From Agaribacterium haliotis (GTDB lineage Bacteria; Pseudomonadota; Gammaproteobacteria; Pseudomonadales; Cellvibrionaceae): 64,000 bases of DNA. Of the stretch, positions 25,384-33,305 are shown in pieces. The notes beneath the pieces are model-generated. The model saw only the letters and a program-made list of their open reading frames with translations, had not been told where the DNA came from and made no database searches. The stretch is from positions 56,778-120,777 of the forward strand of contig NZ_NKQJ01000014.1 of the NCBI RefSeq assembly GCF_002312815.1. The letters run 5' to 3'. Made by a program: the position numbers and the translations under genes. Each line of letters begins with the position of its first letter. Positions within the stretch are counted from its first letter, which is position 1.

Positions 25384-25593
25384 ATGCGTAAATGTGAATA
25401 TTTTTTGTACACACGCCGCGCTTTTTTGCGCAAGAATGCTGAAGTTTTAGCATCTGGTATTGGGCTTGCTTTGTCGGTAAATGCTTCAGCCACCGTGAAG
25501 CTGGCTCCGTCTGAGTTGCGGCCTCTCGGTGCGGGGCCCATGCGGGCGCTGGATTTAAGCAAGTATTTAGGCCCGAGCGGCGCGAGCTCCTAA
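25384..25593 (+). CDS. Small protein with twin-arginine signal, no recognisable mature domain
   Basis: A 69-residue product. Residues 10-37 look like a Tat signal: TRRAFLRKNAEVLASG, then IGLALSVNASA with an AxA-type cleavage site. Only about 32 residues would remain (TVKLAPSELRPLGAGPM and a short GP/S-rich end). The start has GAGG eight bases upstream, overlapping the SDR stop, so it is translated as the last gene of the cluster. It may act in trans, for instance by giving the signal missing from the subunit-3-like protein or the GMC enzyme, or may be a remnant of a longer Tat-dependent protein. Function unknown. Confidence 0.6.
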   Translation: MRKCEYFLYTRRAFLRKNAEVLASGIGLALSVNASATVKLAPSELRPLGAGPMRALDLSKYLGPSGASS

Positions 25594-25752
25594 GCGTTCA
25601 CTCTGTACTAGCGCCTTGGGTATCGCACTGCTCTTGCCTTTCATTACAGGCCAAGAGTGTTGAGCGCGGCGCGAATTGCGCTGCGGGGCTTGATTATTGC
25701 CAATTTGCCCCCATTGTGGCTAGGTGATAATCAGCCGCACGTGAGATGTTTT

Positions 25753-26082
25753 ATGGCCTTGACGCCAACCTATAAGGTTGTGTTCTACAACCAAAACCAA
25801 GTTTACGAAGTGTATTGCCGTGCTATCTACCAGAGTGAGATGTACGGTTTTATTGAAGTTGAAGAGTTTGTCTTTGGTGAAAAAGCCCAGTTGGTGGTGG
25901 ACCCGGGCGAAGAAAAACTCAAAAACGAGTTTGCCGGGGTAAAGCGCTCTTATATTCCGTTGCACAGCATTGTGCGCATTGACGAAGTTGAAAAAGAGGG
26001 CTCCGGTAAAGTTGTTGATGTGAAAGACGGCAACAAAGTCACGCCGTTTCCTGTTCCTGGTATGGCGCCGAAGTCCGAATAA
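25753..26082 (+). CDS. DUF1820 family protein
   Basis: A 109-residue soluble protein of the DUF1820 family, widespread in gammaproteobacteria. The family pattern is nearly complete: TYKVVFYNQNQVYEVYCRAIYQS, MYGFIEVEEFVFGE, VVDPGEEKLKNEFAGVKRSYIPLHSIVRIDEVEKEG, and a C-terminal VTPFPVPG. The ATG at 25753 matches the normal family start; in-frame codons further upstream would add about 30 residues that do not fit it. It is 5 bases before ybfF and both seem unrelated to the biosynthetic cluster. Function unknown. Confidence 0.92.
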   Translation: MALTPTYKVVFYNQNQVYEVYCRAIYQSEMYGFIEVEEFVFGEKAQLVVDPGEEKLKNEFAGVKRSYIPLHSIVRIDEVEKEGSGKVVDVKDGNKVTPFPVPGMAPKSE

Positions 26083-26087
26083 TTTTT

Positions 26088-26849
26088 ATGGGCATAGATT
26101 ACAGTGTTCGCGGCCACGGTGAGCCTGTGGTGCTTATCCACGGCTTGTTTGGCTCGCGTGAAAACCTTGGCGCGCTGGCCAAGTTGCTCAGCGAGCAATT
26201 TAAAGTTTATTCCATCGACTTGCCAAATCACGGCCGCTCGGAACATATCGACAACTTTGATTTGCACTCGATGGCCGAAGCAATCAAAAACTGGATGCAG
26301 CGTGTCGATTTGCCACAGGCGCATTTTGTCGGGCACAGCTTGGGCGGCAAGGCAGCGATGGAGCTTGCGCTGTCTCACCCGGAGTGTGTCGTAAAATTGG
26401 CCGTTGCTGACATCGCTCCGGTTGCCTATGGCCACCGCCACGAAGATGTTTTTGCCGGTTTGCTTGCGATTGATCTGGAGAGCATCAGCAGCCGGGTAGA
26501 GGCTGATCGTATATTGCAGCAGCGTGTGCCCGAGCCCGCCGTGCGCAGCTTTTTATTAAAAAACCTGCAAAAAACGGCTGACGGTAAGTTTCAATGGCGC
26601 ATGCATGTAAGTGCAATCCATAAACACTACGCCGATCTTATAAAAGCCAATAGCGAACTATGTATCGATAAACCAGTGCTGTTTTTAAAGGCCGAGAACA
26701 GTGACTATATTAAGGCCGAATACAAAGAGGCGATCTTAAAGCGCTTTCCCAAGGCAGAATTAAAAGTGGTTAGCAATACCGGCCACTGGCTGCACGCAGA
26801 AAAGCCCGATTTGGTTGCGCGTTTATTAACGCGGTTTTTACTAGCCTAA
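26088..26849 (+). CDS. ybfF: Alpha/beta hydrolase, YbfF-type esterase
   Basis: A 253-residue alpha/beta-hydrolase like E. coli YbfF. The oxyanion-loop motif PVVLIHGLFGSRENLG is at residues 13-29, DLPNHGRSEH follows, the nucleophile elbow is GHSLGGK (Ser about residue 87), and the acid and His of the triad are in the ENSDYIKAEYKEAI and NTGHWLHAEKPD parts. It is cytoplasmic (no signal peptide). Esterase or thioesterase activity on small acyl substrates is known for the family. It follows the DUF1820 gene by 5 bases and ends at a strong terminator. Confidence 0.9.
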   Translation: MGIDYSVRGHGEPVVLIHGLFGSRENLGALAKLLSEQFKVYSIDLPNHGRSEHIDNFDLHSMAEAIKNWMQRVDLPQAHFVGHSLGGKAAMELALSHPECVVKLAVADIAPVAYGHRHEDVFAGLLAIDLESISSRVEADRILQQRVPEPAVRSFLLKNLQKTADGKFQWRMHVSAIHKHYADLIKANSELCIDKPVLFLKAENSDYIKAEYKEAILKRFPKAELKVVSNTGHWLHAEKPDLVARLLTRFLLA

Positions 26850-26877
26850 GTTTGTTTGTTGCTATCTTACGCACAAT

Positions 26878-26904
26878 AAAAAGCCGGCATGAAGCCGGCT
26901 TTTT
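26878..26904. terminator. Bidirectional terminator between ybfF and the CBM lipoprotein gene
   Basis: Arms AAAAAGCCGGC (26878-26888) and GCCGGCTTTTT (26894-26904) form a perfect 11-base stem with a 5-base loop, with U-tracts on both strands. It separates two convergent genes. Confidence 0.92.
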
Positions 26905-26923
26905 ATTTTAAGGTGCTTAATAC

Positions 26924-28255
26924 TTACTGAATCTCAAACAAATAGATATTGTCGATGTAGTAAGCGTTTTCACCGTTCCAGTCGTGTTGAATAATACGCA
27001 GATAGCTGGCGTTACTGTCCCAGTCGTAGTCGGCGCTACTTTCGTTGTCGATATCAAAGATCAAGTTAACGCCTGCCCAGCTGCCGTTGGCCAGAGGTGA
27101 GTCGCCGTTACTCTCAATAGGAGCGGTTTTGTGTCGGCCATTGCCTACACTGACTAAGCCGTCACCGCTAACAATCGCCGCTTCAAAAACAGTCGCACCA
27201 CAATCACCAGCAGGGCACTGATAGTTAAAACTCAGGCCATAGCGTTTACCTGCTTTAATTGCGCCGGGTGCGAGTTCGCGATCAACGCGTACAAGTGTCT
27301 CGGCGGTTTTGCCTGCAGTATTGATGTAGAGCCCGTAAGTGCCGGCGTTTGCGGCTTCGGCGCGAACCTCAACAATGGCTGTGCTGCTGTCATCCTGACC
27401 GGTGCTGGTCCAGCCGCCTAGTTCTCCGTCTTCAAAATCGCTGTATAACAACGAGTCGCTAGCAGGGTCATAGCTGACAATACGAACATTGTCGACAGCG
27501 CCACCGGCGACACCGAAAATATTCAGGCTGACATCACTGGCGCCAGTTACTTCGTCACCGGCAAGAAAGAATGCCGATACGGTGTGGAAGCCGGTTGTTG
27601 CTCCGCGGTTTGGATACCACGCGTCACTAATTTTGCTGCCACCTTGTTCAACGTAGACATTCCACCACTGCCACTCAGAATATTTGTCAGAGTCTGGCGC
27701 AGCCGCTTCAAAACTAATGGCGTAGTTTTTACCTGAGGCAAGTGCGTCTTGTGGCAGCGTAACGCTGATGGTTGCGTTACTTGGGCCCATTGCTACGCCG
27801 TAAACCTGGTCGGTAACGTACTTCGCGTCCATAGAAATCTGTGCAGCGTCGGCAGTGCTCCATTCACTTGTTGCAAAGTCGCCGCTTTCAAAACTTGCAT
27901 CGGGAACAGCAACTTCGTTATCCACAGCAGGCGAAGGACTAACTTCAGGCGAAGGACTGGCTTCAGGTGAAGGACTGGCTTCAGGTGAAGGACTGGCTTC
28001 AGGCGAAGGACTGGCTTCAGGTGAAGGACTGGCTTCAGGTGAAGGACTAACTTCAGGTGAAGGACTAACTTCAGGTGAAGGGCTGGCTTCAGGTGAAGGG
28101 CTGGCTTCAGGTGAAGAACTAACAACTGGGCTAGGGCTTGGTGATGATTCCGGGTCGGAATCATCATCGCCGCCGCCACAGGCAACAAGGGTTGTGATTG
28201 TGGCGCACAGAAGGCTGCGCGCTAACCATGAGTAGCGTGAGTCTTGGGTAGTCAT
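26924..28255 (-). CDS. Lipoprotein with SPEAS-repeat linker and two CBM-like domains
   Basis: A 443-residue lipoprotein. The signal ends in a lipobox TTLVACGG (Cys26), then an acidic run and about ten copies of the hexapeptide PSPEAS/PSPEVS (residues 46-107), a rigid outer-membrane stalk. The mature body has two jelly-roll modules: residues about 115-265 (DASFESGDFATSEWSTAD to GGAVDNVRIVSYDP) and 270-443 (DFEDGELGGWTSTGQDD to AYYIDNIYLFEIQ), patterns of CBM4/9/22-like carbohydrate binding. No catalytic domain is seen, so it probably holds a polysaccharide at the surface for nearby agar- and glucan-degrading enzymes. A lipoprotein with Asp at +2 would stay in the inner membrane; here +2 is Gly, consistent with outer-membrane sorting. 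Confidence 0.75.
   Translation of the reverse strand: MTTQDSRYSWLARSLLCATITTLVACGGGDDDSDPESSPSPSPVVSSSPEASPSPEASPSPEVSPSPEVSPSPEASPSPEASPSPEASPSPEASPSPEASPSPEVSPSPAVDNEVAVPDASFESGDFATSEWSTADAAQISMDAKYVTDQVYGVAMGPSNATISVTLPQDALASGKNYAISFEAAAPDSDKYSEWQWWNVYVEQGGSKISDAWYPNRGATTGFHTVSAFFLAGDEVTGASDVSLNIFGVAGGAVDNVRIVSYDPASDSLLYSDFEDGELGGWTSTGQDDSSTAIVEVRAEAANAGTYGLYINTAGKTAETLVRVDRELAPGAIKAGKRYGLSFNYQCPAGDCGATVFEAAIVSGDGLVSVGNGRHKTAPIESNGDSPLANGSWAGVNLIFDIDNESSADYDWDSNASYLRIIQHDWNGENAYYIDNIYLFEIQ
27930..28120 (-). repeat. About ten tandem 18-base repeats encoding PSPEAS
   Basis: Consecutive 18-base units, in the plus orientation reading like GGCTTCAGGTGAAGGACT with a few third-position changes (GCTTCA/ACTTCA, GGC/GGT), encode the hexapeptide in the lipoprotein linker. 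The near-identity of the DNA, not only of the protein, points to recent unequal exchange or slippage. Confidence 0.9.
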
Positions 28256-28471
28256 GCTTATACCTATTCTAATACTGCAATTTTTAGGATGAGGCGTCCA
28301 TGCCGAGCTAAAACCGGTAGCGGGGCTAAGCCCTAAAGCACTACTAATTTAGGCCCGTTCGAGATTAGTGGATGCACTAATATACCAAAGTATTAGAAGA
28401 TGTGGCACAAAAATTAACCTTTTTTCGTAAAAACAAACAAATGTTTGATTTTGGTATTAGAAAGCTAAGGT
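28256..28471 (-). promoter_or_regulatory. Upstream region of the CBM lipoprotein with three GTATTAGAA sites
   Basis: The 9-mer GTATTAGAA occurs at 28390-28398 and 28454-28462 on the plus strand and inverted at 28267-28275. Three copies in about 200 bases upstream of the lipoprotein are more than chance would suggest and may bind a local regulator. No regulator gene is adjacent. Confidence 0.4.
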
Positions 28472-29104
28472 TTATAACCTGCTTAGATAATCTTGGGCTA
28501 ACTTTTGCTGTTGTTTAAGCTCGCTTTCGTTTGTGCACGCATAAGCCAGGCAGTTGCCAACGGCAACACCCGCAGCGCCGGCTTTGAGCCACTGTGTCAT
28601 GCGCTCGGGGCTCATATTGTCGACGGCCATGATAGCGACGTCGTTAAACGGGCCGAGCAAGGATTGAAAGTAGGCAATACCAAATACTTCGGTTGGAAAC
28701 AGTTTGACGATATCTGCGCCATAGTCGACGGCGTCGGCGACCTCGGTTGGCGTCAGCGCACCCATTAACACTGGCAAGTTATTGCTGTGTGCGACATCAA
28801 CAACGTCTTTATTGGTATTGGGGGTGACTAAAAACTGAGCGCCTGCGCTGGCGGCTTCTTTGGCGAGCGCGGCCGTGCGCACCGTGCCCGCGCCGACAAG
28901 CAGCTCGGGGTGCGCAGCGCGCGCATTGTGAATTTCCTGCTGCCAGCCCGGTGTATTACTGGTGATTTCGAGCGCCTGAACGCCCGCATGGGCAAGGTTG
29001 GCAACAATCGATGCGACTTGCCGCTGCTCAGTACAGCGAATAATGGCGATAAATTTATTGTTAAGTAAGCGCTTGCGGAGCTGTTCGCGCGTAGGGTTAG
29101 TCAT
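28472..29104 (-). CDS. eda: KDPG/KHG-type aldolase
   Basis: A 210-residue class I aldolase of the KDPG/KHG (2-keto-3-deoxy-6-phosphogluconate) family. It has the TIM-barrel signature: IAIIRCTEQRQV, ALEITSNTPG with the active-site Glu, LLVGAGTVRT, FLVTPNTNKDVV, and VKLFPTEVFG with the Schiff-base Lys. KDPG aldolase cleaves the Entner-Doudoroff intermediate into pyruvate and glyceraldehyde 3-phosphate; a KDPGal (galactose-side) variant would suit an agar-degrading region. The usual SPG after the barrel strand is TPN here, as in some KDPGal-type members. It lies between a carbohydrate-binding lipoprotein and two GH16 genes, in the same orientation but with its own long upstream region. Confidence 0.85.
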   Translation of the reverse strand: MTNPTREQLRKRLLNNKFIAIIRCTEQRQVASIVANLAHAGVQALEITSNTPGWQQEIHNARAAHPELLVGAGTVRTAALAKEAASAGAQFLVTPNTNKDVVDVAHSNNLPVLMGALTPTEVADAVDYGADIVKLFPTEVFGIAYFQSLLGPFNDVAIMAVDNMSPERMTQWLKAGAAGVAVGNCLAYACTNESELKQQQKLAQDYLSRL

Positions 29105-29304
29105 GTGCTGCTTATCTCTGCTGCGTTGTTGATATTGCCGTTATCTGAAGAAGCTAGTCTGTTTAAATAAATTGACAGCTATCTGCAGCACAGAGTTTAG
29201 CGTGTTGAACTTAGGCTTTATAGCGAGAGCGCGTATGCTTTTTAGCAGCTTGATGTGTGTTTCGCGGTTTACTGCCGAGCGCCAAAAGCAAGCTTAGAAG
29301 TATA

Positions 29305-29330
29305 CTCAGCCCTGGGAAAACAGGGCTGAG
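29305..29330 (-). terminator. Hairpin downstream of the GlyGly-CTERM GH16 gene
   Basis: Perfect 10-base arms CTCAGCCCTG (29305-29314) and CAGGGCTGAG (29321-29330) with a GGAAAA loop, 20 bases after the GH16 stop. No strong T-run follows, so it is a weak or stabilising terminator. Confidence 0.55.
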
Positions 29331-29349
29331 CTAGCGTCAGTTAGGTCTA

Positions 29350-30732
29350 TTAGCTGCGCAGTTTGCGTGTTCTGAGCCCTAGTAGAGACGCCAGTAATAG
29401 TAACAGAGGGCCTGAACCACTGCCGCCGCCGCTGTCTTTATCGTCCGAGTCGTCACCACTATCCGGTGTCGGAGTAGCTGATGGGCTAGGGCTTGCACTG
29501 GCTATCGGGCTTGGCGATGTGCTCGGGCTAACCGTTGGGCTTGGTGATGGGCTAGGACTTGGCGATGGGCTTGGGCTCGGCGATGGGCTTGGACTTGGCG
29601 ATGGGCTTGGGCTCGGCTCTGGCGAGGAAGTCGCTACGGGTTTGTAAAAGCGTACCCAATCGACAAGGTACTCAGCACCTTCTTTGGCGAGGTCGTAGTC
29701 CGATGGTGTCAGAGCTGTCTCCGGGTTCACAATGGGGCCGCTACCGTCGTTTGTTGCACCGGCAAACGCTCGCCAATCCTGATCTTCGAGGCTGATAAGC
29801 ACGTTCATGCTTTCATCGAGCCCGGCGCCATTGGTGTGGTTGGGTTTGTCCATTGGGTTGTAGTCGAAGTACTGTTCGCGCGGAGTACCCGAGCCGTCGA
29901 GGTAGTAGGAGTAGCCAGCGCGGCTCGGGTCTTCAGCGCTGCTATCGTAGCTGATAATGCGCACGAGTTTGCCGTTGACATAATATTCAAGGTGGAAAGG
30001 GCTCTTCCAGTAGGTGCCAACGGTTACAAATTCTGAAACCCAGCTTGCGCGCCCGTCTTCTCTGTACCAGGTGCCCTGAACGTCGACGCCTTCACCGGCA
30101 CCGGGCTGGTAGTCGGTAAGCGGGTCGCGAATAAATGTGTGGTTGCTAAGGTGCAGTGCACCGGCTGTCCATGCGCCGATATCAACGTTGCCGTCGCCAT
30201 CGCGATCAACCCCCGCACCACCATAGGCCTCGATGGTGTCGATTTCTTTGGTGTCGTTGTCGCTCAGAAACCAAAAGGTGCTGGCGAGCACGGTATCGCT
30301 GAGCTTTGCGCGTGCTTCCATATACACCGGGTAGGCAATGTGCTCCGCTGAGGTGATACTGCCCATGTACAGAAGGTGGCTGGCATTGTTTATTTTGTTG
30401 GTATAGCCGTCCCAGATATCGTTGACGGCAGACTCCGGAGCGCGGCTGGCAGTAATGCGCAAGTTGCCACCGGTGACTTCGACATGATCTTTATCCCAGA
30501 TGGTTAGGCCAGGGCCTATCCACGGGTTGTGATAACCAAAGGTCCAGCGGGCATCAAAATCCGGGTAGGAGCCGCCAGCGGGCATTTCGTAGTTAAAATC
30601 ATCACTTTGATTTTGAAGCTGCCACTCCATGCCTTCTCCGGCATCGGCGGGCACGGGGATATCGTCCCAATCTGCGGCGAGCACAGGGCTGCTGGCCAGC
30701 ATTACGGCAAGGGCAAATTTGCTTTTTATCAT
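29350..30732 (-). CDS. GH16 agarase/porphyranase with SP linker and GlyGly-CTERM
   Basis: A 460-residue secreted GH16 enzyme. Signal peptide residues 1-19 (SPVLA-A). The catalytic jelly-roll spans about 20-365 and opens like bacterial beta-agarases/porphyranases (WDDIPVPADAGEGMEWQL, ARWTFGYHNPWIGPG). The catalytic motif is KEIDTIEAYG, with the ExDxxE nucleophile and acid/base. A (SP)n linker of about 45 residues follows, then a C-terminal GGGSGSG, a hydrophobic LLLLLASLLGL stretch and RTRKLRS. That end is a GlyGly-CTERM sorting tail, normally cut by rhombosortase with export by type II secretion. Agar-type substrate is inferred from the family wording; exact specificity is not readable. Confidence 0.85.
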   Translation of the reverse strand: MIKSKFALAVMLASSPVLAADWDDIPVPADAGEGMEWQLQNQSDDFNYEMPAGGSYPDFDARWTFGYHNPWIGPGLTIWDKDHVEVTGGNLRITASRAPESAVNDIWDGYTNKINNASHLLYMGSITSAEHIAYPVYMEARAKLSDTVLASTFWFLSDNDTKEIDTIEAYGGAGVDRDGDGNVDIGAWTAGALHLSNHTFIRDPLTDYQPGAGEGVDVQGTWYREDGRASWVSEFVTVGTYWKSPFHLEYYVNGKLVRIISYDSSAEDPSRAGYSYYLDGSGTPREQYFDYNPMDKPNHTNGAGLDESMNVLISLEDQDWRAFAGATNDGSGPIVNPETALTPSDYDLAKEGAEYLVDWVRFYKPVATSSPEPSPSPSPSPSPSPSPSPSPSPSPSPSPTVSPSTSPSPIASASPSPSATPTPDSGDDSDDKDSGGGSGSGPLLLLLASLLGLRTRKLRS

Positions 30733-30970
30733 CGTTATTTGTCTGTCGATTAAGAATACAAAGCGGGTATTATATAGACGGTTTTTGGCAGAATGCGAGG
30801 GCTGTGGCGTTTAAAACTTTGTTTGTTGATTTGTTTCAATGCATCATTGTGAGTGCTTACTACTTTCCCGGGCCTCTGTTTTGTTGAAGCTCTGGTGGGG
30901 ATATAAGCTTTGTAAATAAGAACAAGATTATTTTGTTTAGTTAAACAGGCGTTTGGTCTTCGCTGGGAAT

Positions 30971-30994
30971 AACGAGGGCCTTAAGACCCTCGTT
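30971..30994 (-). terminator. Hairpin downstream of the GH16-CBM6 gene
   Basis: Arms AACGAGGG (30971-30978) and CCCTCGTT (30987-30994) pair over 8 bases with an 8-base loop, 28 bases beyond the GH16-CBM6 stop. The minus strand continues ATTCCC, so the U-tract is poor. Confidence 0.5.
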
Positions 30995-31021
30995 CTGCTT
31001 ACTATAACGGTGATTTAAAAC

Positions 31022-32875
31022 TCAGTTGCTGCTAAAGCTGAGTTTGTCTAAGTACCACTGCCAGATATAGGTCGAGCCTGTGCTTTCAACACGTACGGTA
31101 TGTTTACCGGCGCTAATATTTAGCCCAGAGCCAACACTGGTTTCGTTAAACTCATTCCAGCTGCTGCCAAGTATGGGGCTTTGCGCGACAAGTTGGCCGT
31201 CAATATAAACCGCCATATTGGCGTCGCCGTCATTTTCGTTGGTTGAGGCAAAAGCGCTAAGTGTATAGCTGCCGGTAGCGGGGAACTCGACTTCAAACTC
31301 GGCCCAGTCGCCAGTTTGGTTGTTGCCGAGGAAGCTTGTTGTTCCCCACCAGGTCTGAGTGTCCAGGCCGCTCATTGCGGTATAGGACTCTGCTTCAACA
31401 ACAATCTCTACACCGGGGCCGACAGGCGGTGTGCTTGGGCTCGGTGACGGCTCGGGGCTGGCCGACGGAGAGGGGCTGGGGGCTGGCGCCGCATCGCCAA
31501 CTTTAATAAAGCGAATTTCATCGCCGTTCCACTGCCAGGCGCTGCTGCCGGCACTTTGCACTCGCACACTGTGTGTACCGGCACTGAGCGTTACCGTGTT
31601 GTCGAGGCGGTGGCTCTGGTAGCTTTCCCAGCCACCGGTATTGCTTAATTCAGCTGATGCAATATAGATATCGTTGATGCTGACTTCGGCGCCTATGCCA
31701 CCGTTAATGGGCGATGCGGTGACAAGTTCAATGGCGTATTCGCCGTCTTCACTTAAGCTCACGCTGTAGTCTGCCCAGTCGCCGACGGTGTTGTAATTGA
31801 TGTTGTCGATGCCGTTGGCATTAAAACCAATAAAGTCATCGCCGCTGATGGCACTGCCTTGTTTACCGGTGTTGATAAAGTGCGCCATTTCTGTTGTCAC
31901 GCTTGTGCCTGGCGCAGGGCTCGGCGAGGCGGATGGCGACGGGCTCGGGGTGCCACCGCTGTTGTCGCTGACAGGTTTGTAGATGCGAACCCAGTCGACG
32001 TAATAGGTATTTTGCGCAGGGTTTGCAAGCTCGGCATCGCTTGGCGTGATGCCCGCGTCCGAGCGCCAGTTTTGGTCCTCGGTGTTGAAGATCAGGTGCA
32101 TAGGTTTGTTGAGCCCGGTACCGCTGGTGTAGCCGCGCGGGTCTATCTCTTCGGGGCGGGTGATGCGAACAAGTTCGCCATCGATGTAGTATTCGAGGTT
32201 CCACGGGTCTATCCAGTGCACGCCGATGGTGTGCCAGTCGTCGCGCCACACCGTGCCTTTGCCGTCGGCATACCAGGTTAGGTCTTTGTCGCCGCCGTAG
32301 GAGAACTCGTCATTGTCGCTGGGTTGATAGTCCTGAAAAGGCTCGCGCACAAACACGTGGTGACTTAAGTGGATGCGCTGGGCAAACCACTCCTGGCCGG
32401 GGCGACTTGAGCCGTAAGCCTCGAGGATGTCGATTTCCTGAGTGCTGTCGGCGCTCAACAGCCAAGCGTCAGAGGCGAGCACAAGGTCGCTGATTTTGGC
32501 CCGGATTTCGACATAGAGCGGGTAAGTCAGAGCTTCATGTGAGGTGATGGAGCCGGCGTAAACCTGGTTGGTGCCTTCCTTGCGGCCGGCGACAATATTG
32601 AGTTTGCCGTCGCTCATTGAGCTGTAATATGGGTGCCACTCGGTCAGGCCGGGGCCCGTCCACGCGTTGACAAAACCTTCTTTCCAGCGCTGGTTAAAGG
32701 TGGTGCTTTTGCCGACGGCGGGGGCGTCGTAGTTAAAGTCGTCACTGAGGCTGTGCAGTTCCCACTTCTGTCCGGCGCCGGCGTCTGCGGGTACTGGCAA
32801 ACCGTCCCAATCGTAAGCAAAGCTGGCGCTGCTCAGGCTCAAAGCGATTGCGCTGCATAAAAGGCGTGTATTCAT
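31022..32875 (-). CDS. GH16 beta-agarase with two CBM6-like modules
   Basis: A 617-residue secreted GH16 enzyme. Signal peptide residues 1-20, then the catalytic domain (21 to about 300) with agarase-like DWDGLPVPADAGAGQKWEL, GFVNAWTGPGLTEWHP and the ExDxxE motif QEIDILEAYGS. Two Ser-Pro linkers separate two CBM6-type modules: residues about 325-455 (GFNANGIDNINYNTVGDWADYSVSL to WQWNGDEIRFIKV) and 490-617 (VEAESYTAMSGLDTQTWWGT to IWQWYLDKLSFSS). CBM6 modules bind agarose or glucan ends and help the enzyme stay on insoluble polymer. A GAGGATG site precedes the ATG, and a TAAGCGCTTA palindrome lies 26 bases upstream. Endo-beta-agarase is the best guess. Confidence 0.87.
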   Translation of the reverse strand: MNTRLLCSAIALSLSSASFAYDWDGLPVPADAGAGQKWELHSLSDDFNYDAPAVGKSTTFNQRWKEGFVNAWTGPGLTEWHPYYSSMSDGKLNIVAGRKEGTNQVYAGSITSHEALTYPLYVEIRAKISDLVLASDAWLLSADSTQEIDILEAYGSSRPGQEWFAQRIHLSHHVFVREPFQDYQPSDNDEFSYGGDKDLTWYADGKGTVWRDDWHTIGVHWIDPWNLEYYIDGELVRITRPEEIDPRGYTSGTGLNKPMHLIFNTEDQNWRSDAGITPSDAELANPAQNTYYVDWVRIYKPVSDNSGGTPSPSPSASPSPAPGTSVTTEMAHFINTGKQGSAISGDDFIGFNANGIDNINYNTVGDWADYSVSLSEDGEYAIELVTASPINGGIGAEVSINDIYIASAELSNTGGWESYQSHRLDNTVTLSAGTHSVRVQSAGSSAWQWNGDEIRFIKVGDAAPAPSPSPSASPEPSPSPSTPPVGPGVEIVVEAESYTAMSGLDTQTWWGTTSFLGNNQTGDWAEFEVEFPATGSYTLSAFASTNENDGDANMAVYIDGQLVAQSPILGSSWNEFNETSVGSGLNISAGKHTVRVESTGSTYIWQWYLDKLSFSSN

Positions 32876-32900
32876 TTCATCCTCGATATTTATTTTTATG

Positions 32901-32910
32901 TAAGCGCTTA
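32901..32910. promoter_or_regulatory. LacI-type palindrome upstream of the GH16-CBM6 gene
   Basis: TAAGCGCTTA is a perfect 10-base palindrome with a central CG, the form of operators bound by LacI/GalR family sugar regulators. It lies 26 bases upstream of the agarase ATG. A near copy (TAAGCGCTTG) lies inside the start of the aldolase gene at 29068, which may be coincidence. Confidence 0.45.
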
Positions 32911-33305
32911 ATATTACGAAGCTTGTTGCTCGCTTGGCTGTCAGGAATATGACGTCTTGCGCTAAAAATTGGCGCGGCGACCAGCGCAGAGCTGCTTAAA
33001 GTTCAACAGGGGAAGTGAGTATTGATGGGCTCTGGCGATGTATTTTAAGCATAAAGTCTGAGCCTGTTCCGCTGCTTAAAATGTGCGCTTGTTGTCTTTT
33101 GGGGTGTTCATTTAGTCGTGTTGTTGCGCTACCGCCAAGGCGCTTGGCGTAGACTTGCGTAACACAGTGAGCAAGCTTGTTTTTTTTAAGTTTTATTTTG
33201 ATATTTTTGTGTGCGCAGACGCGGCGATATATCGAGCGGAAGCTGGGCGAATATGTCAGCTTTTTGTCTTTTTTATTAAATCTGGTACTAAATTCTGTAT
33301 AAAAA

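Noticed and set aside
25594..25752. A terminator between the Tat mini-gene and the DUF1820 gene
   Set aside because: A CTCTTG/CAAGAG hairpin with a bulge exists but has no U-tract; evidence too weak.
27930..28120. CRISPR-like periodic repeats
   Set aside because: Units are directly adjacent with no spacers and are coding.
27793..28235. Open frames on both strands through the PSPEAS repeats (LHLKP and GEGLAS arrays)
   Set aside because: 18-base repeats without stops stay open in other frames; only the minus-strand frame has a lipobox and conserved domains.
29068..29077. Second LacI-type operator (TAAGCGCTTG) in the aldolase gene
   Set aside because: It lies inside the coding sequence near the start, is imperfect and is explained by codons for Lys-Arg-Leu; kept only as a remark.
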